Assembly (NCBI RefSeq): GCF_004361735.1
Contig: NZ_SNVV01000007.1
Location: 1 to 64,000 of the forward strand
Reading direction: 5' to 3'
Source of the DNA: Azoarcus indigens
GTDB taxonomy: Bacteria; Pseudomonadota; Gammaproteobacteria; Burkholderiales; Rhodocyclaceae
DNA: 64,000 nt
Shown: piece after piece, positions 8,947 through 21,954 of the stretch
Position numbering within the stretch: the stretch's first letter is position 1
How the letters are laid out: the number at the start of each line of letters is the position of its first letter
Notes under the pieces: model-generated
Database searches by the model: none
What the model was told of the DNA's origin: nothing
What the model saw: only the letters and a program-made list of their open reading frames with translations
Program-made: the position numbers and the translations under genes

Positions 8947-9774
8947 CTAATCGCCCTTCCGCGCCGGGGCCCGGCTGGCCGGCGCCATCAGCAGGGCCCA
9001 CAGCTCGCGCTGGCCGCCGATGCCGAGCTTGCGGTAGAGACGCTTGAGATAGGTCCGTGCGCTGGCGGGCCGGATGCCGAGCGCCGCGCCAACCTCCGCC
9101 ACGTCGCCACCTCGCAGCAGAGCACGCAGCAAGTCCAGGTCGCGGGCACCAAGTTCGGGGAAGCGCTGCTGCAAGCGCGCCAGCAGCAGTGCCGGCATCG
9201 CCTCGTCGCTGCGCTGGCGGGCTTCGTGCAGCCGGGCGAGCTGGACCACCAGCGGTGCCCAGGCTTCGATGGCGCCCAGCTCGTTCGCCCCCAGCTTGCC
9301 ATGCTCCCGGCCGCGGTAGAAATTCACCGACAGCCAGCGCCCGCCCTCCAACCGCGACAGCAGCGCGGCCCTATCGGCGATACGCGGCCGCTCGTAGCAG
9401 ATGCGGCGGTATTCCGGCTCGAAGATGTCTTCGCCCGCCTGGCGCTGCAGCAGCAGGCCGCCGGCGCGCGCTTCGCGGCTGGCCATCGCCAGCCGGCTGC
9501 CGTCCCATGCATGGAAGCGGGCGGCGTAATCCCTTGAGATCAGCGGCAGTTCGCGGGTACGCGCGCGGTCGGCGTAGGACAAGACGGCGGGAGAAGCGGC
9601 GCCGTCGTGGACGAAGACGGTGCATTGGGCGAGCGGCAGCTGGGCCGCCAGCAGGTCCAGCAGATCAGCGGCCAGGCCACGGCCGCCGCCCTCGACGCCT
9701 GCCAGCAGCCCGGCCACCCGGGGCGCATCCAGCAGGCGGTCGTTCGCCCGCGGCCTGATAGTCCAGAACTCCAT
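8947..9774 (-). CDS. LuxR-family transcriptional regulator
   Basis: A 275-residue protein. The C-terminal 60 residues (about 207-265) form a LuxR/GerE helix-turn-helix: RFPELGARDLDLLRALLRG, then DVAEVGAALGIRPASARTYLKRLYRKLGIGGQRELWALL, with the usual recognition helix SARTYLKRLYRKLG. The N-terminal 200 residues belong to no domain I recognise. There is no receiver Asp pattern and no convincing autoinducer-binding signature, so the input is probably a small molecule or protein. It lies 81 bases downstream of the hydroxylase/DUF2783 pair on the same strand, with its own possible -10 (TATACT on the minus strand, 9830-9835) and a strong GGAGGAG ribosome site. It may control the hydroxylase through the palindrome at 11822; that link is inference. 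Confidence 0.8.
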   Translation of the reverse strand: MEFWTIRPRANDRLLDAPRVAGLLAGVEGGGRGLAADLLDLLAAQLPLAQCTVFVHDGAASPAVLSYADRARTRELPLISRDYAARFHAWDGSRLAMASREARAGGLLLQRQAGEDIFEPEYRRICYERPRIADRAALLSRLEGGRWLSVNFYRGREHGKLGANELGAIEAWAPLVVQLARLHEARQRSDEAMPALLLARLQQRFPELGARDLDLLRALLRGGDVAEVGAALGIRPASARTYLKRLYRKLGIGGQRELWALLMAPASRAPARKGD

Positions 9775-9855
9775 GCCATCTCCTCCGCGAGCGCCTTCCC
9801 GGTGGCGGCGCTGCCGGTGTTTTGCGGGGAGTATAGCGACGGGGGAGCGGCGGCC

Positions 9856-10038
9856 TTACAGGTCCCGGCGGGCAGCCGCCAGCAGGCCGGAAAAACGTTC
9901 GACGTCGCCGATCTCGTTCGCTGCCAGCAGGGCGAGCTTGGCCAGCAGGCGCTGGACTTCGGCCTGCGGCACCGCGTCGACCGCCTCGGCGAGGAGATCG
10001 TAGATGCGCTCCAGATCGGGGATGGACAAGGTGCTCAT
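9856..10038 (-). CDS. DUF2783 family small protein
   Basis: A 60-residue, mostly helical, acidic protein beginning MSTLSIPDLERIYDLLAEAVDAV and containing FLAKLALL-like sequence (LLAKLALLAANEIGD). It resembles the DUF2783 family, small proteins commonly encoded directly after FAD-dependent aromatic hydroxylases. It overlaps the end of the hydroxylase gene by 4 bases (ATGA), so it is translationally coupled. No catalytic residues or metal ligands are evident. An accessory or stabilising role for the hydroxylase is the natural guess but is not shown by the sequence. Confidence 0.65.
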   Translation of the reverse strand: MSTLSIPDLERIYDLLAEAVDAVPQAEVQRLLAKLALLAANEIGDVERFSGLLAAARRDL

Positions 10039-11753
10039 GGTTCGAGACTCCGGGGTTCGTGGCCTAGCGCCCGGTCCAGGGCGAGCTGCAGCCGGTCGGC
10101 GGACAAGGTGAGCCAGCGGGCGCAGACGTGCTGGTCCGGCCGCAGCAGATAAGCGGCGCCGGCCAGCGTCACGCCGAAGTGCCTGTGCAAGCGGCCCTCG
10201 CTGTCGGGCAGGATCTGCCCGTCTTCCACGGCGCCGCCCGGAGCTTCCTCGACCATGGCCACCCTCAACAATCGCAAGGGCACGCCACGCCGGCGGAAGG
10301 TGGCTATGCAGGCGAGCACCTCGGGCGCAGGCCCGGCGCCGAAATGAAGCAATTGGAAGGCCGGCCCCAGGTGGTCCAGCAGGAAGCCACCCTGCTCCAG
10401 CCTCAGGTCGGCACAGGGCGCGCCGTGAGGCGGGCCAGCGTCGAACAGCGCGTCGTCGTCACCCGCGCAGTTGAGGGCGGAGCTTGCGTAGTCGTGAGCG
10501 CGGGAGGTGCGCCAGTGCAACAGCGGGCGGACGAACTCCTCGCTCAACGCCAGGGACAGCACCGCGTCCCGCAGCAGGCGATAGCCGGGGCTGGGCGGCG
10601 TCATGAAGCGGGTGCTCTTGCCCGCCTCGTCGATGATCTCGCGCGCGGCGGCGACCCGCTCATGGGAGTAGCTGGACAGCAGGCCGGGGCCGGCGCAGCC
10701 GCGCAGCTTCAGTGCCAGTTTCCAGGCCAGATCGTGTGCATCCTGGAAGCCGGTGTTCGCCCCTCGCACGCCGAAGATGGGCAACAGGTGGGCAGCGTCG
10801 CCGACGAAGGCCACCCGCCCATGCAGGTAGTCCGGCAAGGTCATCGCCCGCGCGGAATAGACCGAGCACCAGTCCAGTTCCCACGGCCGGCCAGCGGCGC
10901 CGACCAGGGCCAGCGCGGCGTCGATACGGGACCTCAGCGCTGCCGGTGCCAGCGCCTCCTCGGCCGTCTCGCCTGGCGGCAGCTGGTAGTCCACGCGCCA
11001 AATGCCATCCGGCTCCCGGTGCATCAGCACGGTGTTGCCTGGATTCCAGGGCGGGTCGAAGAAGGCCAGGCGCTCGGTCGGCAAGTCCAGATCCACCCGG
11101 ATGTCGGCGATGACGAAGCGCCCCTCGTAGGCCGTCCCCTCCATCTTCAGCCCCAGCAACTGGCGCAGCGTGGAGTGCGCGCCATCGGCCGCCACCACCC
11201 ACTGCGCGCCCAAAGCATAGTCGCCGGCGGGTGTCTCCACCGTCAGCCGCACGCCGTCCTGGTCCTGGGCGATGGCGCTGACGCGGTTGCCCCAGCGCAG
11301 CTCGGCGTTGGGAGACTGCGCCAGCGCATCGGCCAGGTAGCGCTCCAGATAGGGTTGCTGCAGATTGGTCATCGGCAGGAAGCGCTGGTCGGCATCATGC
11401 GGCGCAGCCATGCGGAACACGCGGCGGCCGCGGTAGTAGGAATTGCCGTAGCGCCACGGCAGCCCCTTTGCCACCACCCGGTCGGCCACGCCGAGCTGAT
11501 GCAGTATCTCCATGCTGCGGCGGGTGAAGACGATGGCGCGGCTGCCTTCGGAAACCTGCCGCTCCGCCTCCAGCAGCACGCAACGCACGCCGTAGCGGGC
11601 AAGATCCAGCGCCAGCGCCAGGCCGATGGGCCCCCCGCCAACGACGACGACCTGCACCTTTTCCTCCGGTGCATGCGCAGGTGGCAGCCAGACGGGATGA
11701 ACACGGTAGGCGAAGTAGAGCGAGGCCCGGGGCTGGGCTTCCGGCTGGTGCAT
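10035..11753 (-). CDS. FAD-dependent aromatic hydroxylase (phenol hydroxylase / MhpA-like)
   Basis: A 572-residue flavoprotein monooxygenase of the PHBH/UbiH-like class A group. The Rossmann motif VVVGGGPIGLALALDLA lies at about 36-52. A DG-type motif (VVAADGAHSTLRQLLG) follows near 205. The FAD ribityl-binding motif GDAAHLLPIFGVRGANTGFQD lies near 340, followed by helix DLAWKLAL. A C-terminal thioredoxin-like region (about 430-572) is typical of phenol and 3-(3-hydroxyphenyl)propionate hydroxylases. It should add one oxygen to an aromatic ring using NAD(P)H and O2. The substrate cannot be read from the sequence. No ring-cleavage dioxygenase or hydrolase lies next to it, so it is not a complete mhp-type pathway. 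DUF2783 follows with a 4-base overlap. Confidence 0.85.
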   Translation of the reverse strand: MHQPEAQPRASLYFAYRVHPVWLPPAHAPEEKVQVVVVGGGPIGLALALDLARYGVRCVLLEAERQVSEGSRAIVFTRRSMEILHQLGVADRVVAKGLPWRYGNSYYRGRRVFRMAAPHDADQRFLPMTNLQQPYLERYLADALAQSPNAELRWGNRVSAIAQDQDGVRLTVETPAGDYALGAQWVVAADGAHSTLRQLLGLKMEGTAYEGRFVIADIRVDLDLPTERLAFFDPPWNPGNTVLMHREPDGIWRVDYQLPPGETAEEALAPAALRSRIDAALALVGAAGRPWELDWCSVYSARAMTLPDYLHGRVAFVGDAAHLLPIFGVRGANTGFQDAHDLAWKLALKLRGCAGPGLLSSYSHERVAAAREIIDEAGKSTRFMTPPSPGYRLLRDAVLSLALSEEFVRPLLHWRTSRAHDYASSALNCAGDDDALFDAGPPHGAPCADLRLEQGGFLLDHLGPAFQLLHFGAGPAPEVLACIATFRRRGVPLRLLRVAMVEEAPGGAVEDGQILPDSEGRLHRHFGVTLAGAAYLLRPDQHVCARWLTLSADRLQLALDRALGHEPRSLEP

Positions 11754-11821
11754 GCGCCTTTCCTCCTTAATGTCCGCCGGGCGGCGGGGAAGGACATGCT
11801 AGAGCGCGACCGGAGGCGGAC

Positions 11822-11839
11822 TGTCCCCAGTTGGGGACA
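11822..11839. promoter_or_regulatory. Perfect 18-bp palindrome, candidate operator
   Basis: TGTCCCCAGTTGGGGACA is an exact inverted repeat (8-bp arms, 2-bp centre). It lies 69 bases before the hydroxylase start in the 112-base gap after the permease gene. No T-run follows on either strand, so a terminator is unlikely. Its size and GC-rich dyad symmetry suit a dimeric regulator such as the LuxR-type protein encoded at the end of the same gene group. Confidence 0.5.
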
Positions 11840-11865
11840 AGCGAACACCCCTTGGTGGACGACTC

Positions 11866-12618
11866 TTACCCTAGCAATGCGTCCCACAGCAGCTTGAACC
11901 CGGACAGGCCCAGCATTGCGGTGGCAAACAGGTAGAAAGGCCGTTCGGGAATCCGCGCCAGCAGCGCCATGCCCAGGCGCACGCCTATCGGCACCAGCGG
12001 CAGCAGGATGGCGGACATCAGCAGGCTTTCGCGGGAGAACAAGCCCAAGCCGATGTAGAAAGGCAGCTTCGCCATGTTGATGACGGCGAAGAAGAACACC
12101 GAGGTGGCGACGAACACTTCGCGCGGCAGCTTGCGGCCCAGCAGGTAGATCAGCAGCGGCGGACCGCCGGCGTGGGAGAGCGTGCTGGTGAAACCGGCGC
12201 CGGCACCGCACAGCCACGCCCAGGCGCCCGGACGGCCCTCGCCTGCCACCGCCGCCCCAGGCCGCCGCAGCAGGCGATCCAGCGCGAACGCCACCGCGAT
12301 CAAGCCCAACGCGCCCTTGACCATGCGCTCCGACATCACGCCGAAGGCCAGGGTGCCGAGCAGAATGCCCAGCACCGCGGCGGGAATCAGCACCCGCAAC
12401 TCGCTCCAATCCGCCTTGCCACGCCAGGCGCGGATACCGAACAGGTCCATGGCGATGAGGATGGGCAGCACCACCGCCACCGCGTCGTGCGGCGATATCC
12501 ACATCGACATGAAGGGCACCGCCAGCCCGCCCAGCGCGCCGCCCAGTCCGGATTTGGAGATGCCGGTGAGCAGGATGGCAATGATGGTGACGATCCAGCC
12601 GCTGACACCCAGTTCCAC
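11866..12618 (-). CDS. TauE/SafE family sulfite/anion exporter
   Basis: A 250-residue integral membrane protein with about eight hydrophobic segments. Typical TauE/SafE features are the N-terminal GISKSGLGGALGGLAVPFMS re-entrant-like segment and its second-half counterpart GAGAGFTSTLSHAGGPPLLIYLL. Family members move sulfite, sulfoacetate or other small organic anions across the inner membrane. The substrate here cannot be assigned. It lies between the gltBD terminator and the hydroxylase, so it should have its own promoter in the short region 12619-12652 or be expressed by read-through. Whether it serves the hydroxylase downstream is unknown. Confidence 0.85.
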   Translation of the reverse strand: MELGVSGWIVTIIAILLTGISKSGLGGALGGLAVPFMSMWISPHDAVAVVLPILIAMDLFGIRAWRGKADWSELRVLIPAAVLGILLGTLAFGVMSERMVKGALGLIAVAFALDRLLRRPGAAVAGEGRPGAWAWLCGAGAGFTSTLSHAGGPPLLIYLLGRKLPREVFVATSVFFFAVINMAKLPFYIGLGLFSRESLLMSAILLPLVPIGVRLGMALLARIPERPFYLFATAMLGLSGFKLLWDALLG

Positions 12619-12652
12619 GCTGCATGCTCCCGCTGCGGCGCCTTTCGCGCCT

Positions 12653-12685
12653 CAAAAACAAGAAGGCGACCTTCCGGTCGCCTTC
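12653..12685 (-). terminator. Rho-independent terminator of gltBD
   Basis: GAAGGCGACC (12662-12671), loop TTCC and GGTCGCCTTC (12676-12685) form a perfect 10-bp stem. On the minus strand it is followed by TTGTTTTTG (12661-12653). It lies 25 bases beyond the gltD stop. This is the strongest terminator in the window. Confidence 0.9.
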
Positions 12686-12710
12686 CCTTGCCTGATGAAG
12701 CCTGCGCCGC

Positions 12711-14174
12711 TCAGCGCGGCAACACGCTCTCGCCCATCAGGAATTCATCCACCGCGCGGGCGCACTGGCGGCCTTCGCGGATTGCCCAAACCACCAGCGA
12801 CTGGCCGCGGCGCACGTCGCCAGCGGCGAACACCTTGTCCACGCTGGTGGCGTAGCAGCCGGCACCGTCGGTGGTGGCCTTGGCGTTGCCACGCGCATCC
12901 TTGGCGACACCGAACGCATCCAGCACGCCGCCCACAGGATTGGTGAAGCCCATGGCGAAGAGCACCAGGTCGGCCTTGATCTCGAACTCGGAGCCCGGCA
13001 CCTCGCTCATCTTGCCGTCCTTCCACTCCAGGCGGACCGCCTTCAGCGCGGTGACCTTGCCGTTGTCACCGATGAACTCCTTGGTGGCGACGGCGAAGTC
13101 GCGCTCGCAGCCTTCTTCGTGGGAGCTGGAAGTGCGCAGCTTGGTCGGCCAATACGGCCAGGTCAGCGGCTTGTTCTCCTCCTCCGGCGGCATCGGCATC
13201 AGTTCGAACTGGGTCACCGAGGCCGCGCCATGGCGGTTGGAGGTGCCGACGCAGTCGGAGCCGGTGTCGCCACCGCCGATCACCACCACATGCTTGCCCT
13301 TGGCGGAGATCGGGTTCGGGCGGTCGCCCGCCACTTCCTTGTTCTGCGGAATCAGGAACTCCAGCGCGAAATGCACGCCGGCCAGGTCGCGGCCCGGCAC
13401 CGGCAGGTCGCGCGGCACTTCGGAACCACCGGCCAGCACCACCGCGTCGAATTCCTTCTTCAGATCGTCGGCGGAGATGACTTCCTTGGCGTCGTTGACG
13501 ATGCCGGCAGGCATTTCCTTGGTGCCGACCAGCACGCCGGTGCGGAACACCACGCCCTCGGCCTTCATCTGCTCGGCGCGGCGGTCGATCAGGCCCTTCT
13601 CCATCTTGAAGTCGGGAATGCCGTAGCGCAGCAGGCCGCCGACGCGGTCGTTCTTCTCGAACACGGTGACGTCGTGACCGGCGCGCGCCAGTTGCTGGGC
13701 GGCGGCCAGGCCGGCCGGGCCGGAGCCGACCACCGCGACCTTCTTGCCCGTCCTGACGGCAGCTGGCTGCGGCTTGACCCAGCCTTCTTCCCACGCCTTG
13801 TCGATGATGGCGTGTTCGATCGATTTGATGCCGACCGGGTCGGAATTGATGTTCAGCGTACACGCCGCCTCACAGGGCGCCGGGCAGATGCGGCCGGTGA
13901 ACTCCGGGAAATTGTTGGTGGAATGCAGCACCTCGATGGCTTCGCGCCAGTTGCCGCGATACACCAGGTCGTTCCAGTCCGGGATGATGTTGTTCACCGG
14001 GCAACCGTTGTTGCAGAACGGGATGCCGCAGTCCATGCAGCGCGCGCCCTGAACCGCAGCCTGCGCGTCGTCCAGGCGGAGCACGAACTCCTTGTAGGAC
14101 TTCAGGCGCTCGTCGACCGAGGCATAGGCCTCGGACAGACGCTGGTGTTCGAGAAAACCTGTGGGCTTGCCCAT
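12711..14174 (-). CDS. gltD: Glutamate synthase small (beta) subunit
   Basis: The 487-residue NADPH-oxidising subunit of glutamate synthase passes electrons through FAD and iron-sulfur centres to GltB. The N-terminal cysteine clusters are visible: [13 protein letters not shown] (Cys46, 49, 54, 58), then CPAPCEAAC (Cys97, 101, 105). These bind two 4Fe-4S clusters. An FAD motif [18 protein letters not shown] follows near 146, and an NADPH Rossmann motif [14 protein letters not shown] near 290. The C-terminal [20 protein letters not shown] closes the FAD site. It starts 4 bases after gltB stops, so it is co-transcribed with gltB and ends at the terminator at 12653. Confidence 0.97.
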   Translation of the reverse strand: MGKPTGFLEHQRLSEAYASVDERLKSYKEFVLRLDDAQAAVQGARCMDCGIPFCNNGCPVNNIIPDWNDLVYRGNWREAIEVLHSTNNFPEFTGRICPAPCEAACTLNINSDPVGIKSIEHAIIDKAWEEGWVKPQPAAVRTGKKVAVVGSGPAGLAAAQQLARAGHDVTVFEKNDRVGGLLRYGIPDFKMEKGLIDRRAEQMKAEGVVFRTGVLVGTKEMPAGIVNDAKEVISADDLKKEFDAVVLAGGSEVPRDLPVPGRDLAGVHFALEFLIPQNKEVAGDRPNPISAKGKHVVVIGGGDTGSDCVGTSNRHGAASVTQFELMPMPPEEENKPLTWPYWPTKLRTSSSHEEGCERDFAVATKEFIGDNGKVTALKAVRLEWKDGKMSEVPGSEFEIKADLVLFAMGFTNPVGGVLDAFGVAKDARGNAKATTDGAGCYATSVDKVFAAGDVRRGQSLVVWAIREGRQCARAVDEFLMGESVLPR

Positions 14175-14178
14175 ATTC

Positions 14179-18852
<4,674 letters not shown>

Positions 18853-19046
18853 CTCGTTCTTCCTCGAAACAACACGTTCGCCGGGCTAGGACCGGCGCGG
18901 TTCGGGCGGCACGGCGCAAGGCGCCGCACGCTCTCCAAACCCGCACGCTATGAAACGTGCGGACATCAAAAAAGCCGGGCGCAAGGCACACCGGCTCTAC
19001 GCGACCGGGGCTCAAGGCGAGGGGTCGCTACGAACACTTCAGGCGG
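18853..19046 (-). promoter_or_regulatory. Predicted gltB leader with two hairpins
   Basis: If transcription starts about 7 bases after the -10 box at 19054, the gltB mRNA has a leader of roughly 190 bases. It contains the terminator-like hairpin at 18968-18996. Next is a second stem, CCGCACG (18941-18947) with CGTGCGG (18956-18962), lacking a T-tail. A second CGTGCGG copy follows on the minus strand near 18929. A 23-codon GTG-initiated frame runs across the first hairpin and stops right after its T-run, but it has no obvious ribosome site. The alternative is that the hairpin only ends dgt transcripts. Confidence 0.35.
18968..18996 (-). terminator. Intrinsic terminator between dgt and gltB
   Basis: On the minus strand AGCCGG (18996-18991), a 12-base loop and CCGGCT (18978-18973) are followed by TTTTTT ending at 18968. 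It lies about 140 bases after the dgt stop. It probably ends aroKB-dgt transcripts, but it also sits downstream of the predicted gltB promoter, so it may act as an attenuator. Confidence 0.7.
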
Positions 19047-19053
19047 ATTGACG

Positions 19054-19082
19054 AATATACCCGCGCAAAACCCGTGATTCAA
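19054..19082 (-). promoter_or_regulatory. Sigma70 promoter candidate for gltBD
   Basis: On the minus strand TTGAAT (-35, 19082-19077), a 17-base spacer and TATATT (-10, 19059-19054) are close to consensus with ideal spacing. It lies between the dgt stop and gltB. Prediction from sequence only. Confidence 0.55.
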
Positions 19083-19138
19083 GCAGTTTTTGCGCCGCCG
19101 CAAGACCTCCGGACAGCAGAAAATCCGGCACACGGCGC

Positions 19139-20269
19139 TCAGTAGATTTCGCCGACGGCAAACAGCCGGCGGTGCTCCTTCATCGCGTACCGATCGGTCA
19201 TGCCCGCGATGTAGTCAGCAATGGCACGCGGCTTATCGATACGGGCGCGCTCCTGGTACTGCGGCGGCAGCAGGCGCGCATCTGCCATGAAGGCCTCGAA
19301 GAGGTCGCTGATGATGCGCTTGGCCTTGTCGGTCATCCGCAAGACCTGGTAATGCCAGTAGAGTTGCTCGCGCAGGAAGACCTTCAACCCCTGCAAGCGG
19401 GGCTTCAAGCCCTCGGAATAGGCAACGAGCCGCCCGGCAGCATGGACATCGTCCAGCGTTTCCACTCCGGCGCCGGCGATGTTGGCACGAGTCTGCTCGA
19501 TCAGATCCAGCGCCATTGCATTGATCATCCGCCGTATCGTCTCGTAGATCAGCTTGCGCCCACTCAGGCCTGGCCATTCCGCTTCCACCGCACGGCGCTG
19601 TTCGGCGAAGACGTCCACCTCGCCCAGTTGCTCTAGGGTGATCAGACCGGAGCGCAACCCGTCATCCACATCATGATTGTTGTAGGCAATCTCGTCGGCC
19701 AGATTGGCCAGTTGCGCCTCCAGGGAGGGCTGCGTACCGTCAAGAAAGCGCCGCCCCAGGTCGCCGAGCAGTTCCGCGTTAGGCCGAGAACAGTGCTTGA
19801 GGATGCCTTCCCGCGTTTCATACGTGAGATTGAGTCCATCGAAGGCGGCGTAGCGCTCCTCCAGCAGATCGACCGTGCGCAAGGACTGCAGATTGTGCTC
19901 AAAACCGCCATACGCCTTCATGCAGGCATTGAGCGCATCCTGCCCGGCGTGCCCGAACGGAGTGTGGCCCAGATCATGGGCCAGCGCGATCGCCTCTGCC
20001 AGATCCTCGTTCAGCCTCAGCGCCCGCGCCAGACTGCGGGTGAGCTGGGCAACTTCGATGCTGTGAGTCAGCCGGGTCCGGAACAGATCCCCCTCGTGGT
20101 TCACGAAGACCTGGGTCTTATACTCCAGCCGGCGAAATGCGGTGCAGTGGATGATGCGGTCGCGGTCACGCTGGAATGCTCCCCGTGCCGCAGGCGGCGG
20201 TTCAACATGGACCCGGCCGCGCGAATTGACCTCGGTCACCGCATAGGTGGCAAGGCCCTCCGCGCTCAC
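19139..20269 (-). CDS. dgt: Deoxyguanosinetriphosphate triphosphohydrolase-like HD protein
   Basis: A 376-residue HD-superfamily phosphohydrolase that splits dGTP or other dNTPs to deoxynucleoside and triphosphate. Metal-binding residues are visible: His69 in [12 protein letters not shown], His98-Asp99 in [14 protein letters not shown], and the later Asp in [14 protein letters not shown]. The early motif [22 protein letters not shown] is characteristic of the type 2 (shorter) dGTPase group. It overlaps the end of aroB by 4 bases, so it is the last gene of an aroK-aroB-dgt operon, a common arrangement in betaproteobacteria. The dGTPase activity of this subgroup is assumed from the family. Confidence 0.92.
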   Translation of the reverse strand: MSAEGLATYAVTEVNSRGRVHVEPPPAARGAFQRDRDRIIHCTAFRRLEYKTQVFVNHEGDLFRTRLTHSIEVAQLTRSLARALRLNEDLAEAIALAHDLGHTPFGHAGQDALNACMKAYGGFEHNLQSLRTVDLLEERYAAFDGLNLTYETREGILKHCSRPNAELLGDLGRRFLDGTQPSLEAQLANLADEIAYNNHDVDDGLRSGLITLEQLGEVDVFAEQRRAVEAEWPGLSGRKLIYETIRRMINAMALDLIEQTRANIAGAGVETLDDVHAAGRLVAYSEGLKPRLQGLKVFLREQLYWHYQVLRMTDKAKRIISDLFEAFMADARLLPPQYQERARIDKPRAIADYIAGMTDRYAMKEHRRLFAVGEIY

Positions 20270-21348
20270 CGGCAGCGCGCCTCGATCGCCGCGGCGATGT
20301 CGGTCTGGGGAGCGTCGCCATGAACGACCGCAGCACCGATGGCCTTGAGCAGAACCAGTCGCAGGCGTCCCGCCTCCACCTTCTTGTCGTGCGACATCAG
20401 TTCCAGGTAGCGCTCAACGCCCAGCACCGGCCCCACGGTCGGCAAGCCCGCTCGGATGAAGAGGCTCTCGATCCGCGCGATGTCGGCATCGGCCAGCCAG
20501 CCCAGCCGTCGCGACAGCTCAGCAGCCATCATGGTACCGGCCGCTATCGCCTCCCCATGCAGCCACTCGCCGTACCCCAGCCCGGTCTCTATGGCATGGC
20601 CGAATGTGTGGCCAAGATTGAGCAGCGCCCGTTCGCCCTGCTCGGTCTCGTCCGCCGCCACCACTTCCGCCTTGTTGGCGCAGGAACGCTCAATCGCGAA
20701 AGCCAACGCTTCCGGCTCACGCATCAGCACGCGTTCGATATTGCTCTCCAGCCACTCGAAGAAGCCCGGATCACGAATCAACCCGTACTTGATGACTTCC
20801 GCGAGACCCGCAGTCAGCTCACGCGGCGGCAGGGTGCTCAGCACGTCGGTATCCGCCAGCACCAGTCGCGGCTGATAGAAAGCGCCGATCATGTTCTTGC
20901 CGCGTGGATGATTGATCGCGGTCTTACCACCAACCGATGAATCCACCTGGGACAACAGCGTCGTCGGAATCTGTACGAAGGGCATGCCACGCTGGTAACA
21001 GGCGGCGGCAAAGCCGCCCATGTCGCCGACTACGCCGCCGCCGAGCGCGATGAGGGTAGTGGATCGCTCGCAGCGCTGCTCCAGCAGCATGTCGAACACC
21101 AAGTTCAGCGTCGACCAGTCCTTGTGCGCTTCGCCATCCGGCAGGACAACCTGGCAGACGCGTATCCCTTGCGCCTCCAGGGCGTCGCGGAGCTTGCCCA
21201 GGTACAGCGGACCGACAACATCGTTGGTGACGATGGCGACCCGCGGCGTCTTCAGGTGGGGAAGGATCAGGCGGACCCGGTCGAGCAGGCCACGGCCGAT
21301 ATGGATGGGGTAACTGCGCTCGCCGAGCGCCACATTCAGTGTATGCAT
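20266..21348 (-). CDS. aroB: 3-dehydroquinate synthase
   Basis: AroB converts DAHP to 3-dehydroquinate, the second step of the shikimate pathway, using NAD and a divalent metal. The 360 residues match the family. Visible motifs are the NAD-binding [19 protein letters not shown], the substrate loop [17 protein letters not shown], and the metal-ligand regions [11 protein letters not shown] and [10 protein letters not shown]. The start overlaps the end of aroK by 13 bases and the end overlaps dgt by 4 bases, so it is translationally coupled on both sides. Confidence 0.97.
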   Translation of the reverse strand: MHTLNVALGERSYPIHIGRGLLDRVRLILPHLKTPRVAIVTNDVVGPLYLGKLRDALEAQGIRVCQVVLPDGEAHKDWSTLNLVFDMLLEQRCERSTTLIALGGGVVGDMGGFAAACYQRGMPFVQIPTTLLSQVDSSVGGKTAINHPRGKNMIGAFYQPRLVLADTDVLSTLPPRELTAGLAEVIKYGLIRDPGFFEWLESNIERVLMREPEALAFAIERSCANKAEVVAADETEQGERALLNLGHTFGHAIETGLGYGEWLHGEAIAAGTMMAAELSRRLGWLADADIARIESLFIRAGLPTVGPVLGVERYLELMSHDKKVEAGRLRLVLLKAIGAAVVHGDAPQTDIAAAIEARCR

Positions 21349-21884
21349 GTCGTCTTGCGCAGCGTAGGCAGCACCTTCTCGATCTGGCGCACCATGGAAT
21401 TCGGATTGCAGCGACCGCCGTCTACGATGATATCGGCCACCTGGCGGTAAAGCGGATCGCGGACCGCGTACAGCTCCTCGATGCGCGCGCGCGGATTCTC
21501 CACGTTCAACAGCGGGCGGTTGCGGTCATTGCGGGTGCGCTCCCACAGGATCTGGGGGGCAACGTTGAGGTAGACGACGATGCCGCGCTGCATCAACATC
21601 TCACGGTTCTTTTCGTCCAGCACCGCACCGCCGCCAGTGGCGATGATGATGTCGGACTCCCTGGTGAGTTCGTCGATCACCTGGGTTTCCCGGCGACGGA
21701 AACCGGCTTCTCCCTCGATTTCGAAGATCGTGGGTATGGTAACGCCCGTGCGGGCGATGATCTCGTGATCGCAATCGACGAAGCGCACTCCCCGCCGCTT
21801 CGCCAGTTCCCGTCCGATGGTGGTCTTGCCGGCGCCCATCATGCCGATCAGTATCAAGCAAGTCACATGAAACCCGATGGCCAT
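21336..21884 (-). CDS. aroK: Shikimate kinase
   Basis: The 182-residue shikimate kinase phosphorylates shikimate with ATP. It shows the P-loop [15 protein letters not shown] at about 14-28, the shikimate-binding Asp of FVDCDHEI, Arg in EAGFRRRE, the GGG motif ATGGGAV, and the lid RNDRNRPLL. The ATG at 21884 is preceded by the pilQ terminator whose T-run ends only 5 bases upstream, leaving little room for a ribosome site. A start at the internal GTG before [13 protein letters not shown] is therefore also possible. It is followed by aroB with a 13-base overlap. Confidence 0.95.
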   Translation of the reverse strand: MAIGFHVTCLILIGMMGAGKTTIGRELAKRRGVRFVDCDHEIIARTGVTIPTIFEIEGEAGFRRRETQVIDELTRESDIIIATGGGAVLDEKNREMLMQRGIVVYLNVAPQILWERTRNDRNRPLLNVENPRARIEELYAVRDPLYRQVADIIVDGGRCNPNSMVRQIEKVLPTLRKTTCIH

Positions 21885-21888
21885 CCGT

Positions 21889-21931
21889 TAAAAACCAAGG
21901 GCGGCTGCCCCAGCAGGAGCAGCCGCCCTTG
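21889..21931 (-). terminator. Rho-independent terminator after pilQ
   Basis: CAAGGGCGGCTGC (21896-21908) and GCAGCCGCCCTTG (21919-21931) form a perfect 13-bp stem around a 10-base loop. On the minus strand GTTTTTAACGG follows. It lies between the pilQ stop (21955) and the aroK start (21884), so it should end or reduce pil transcription into aroK. Confidence 0.88.
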
Positions 21932-21954
21932 AATTGTAGCAGCGGCAGATCAGC

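Noticed and set aside
18941-18962. CCGCACG/CGTGCGG hairpin as a terminator
   Set aside because: No T-run follows on either strand; kept only as part of the gltB leader.
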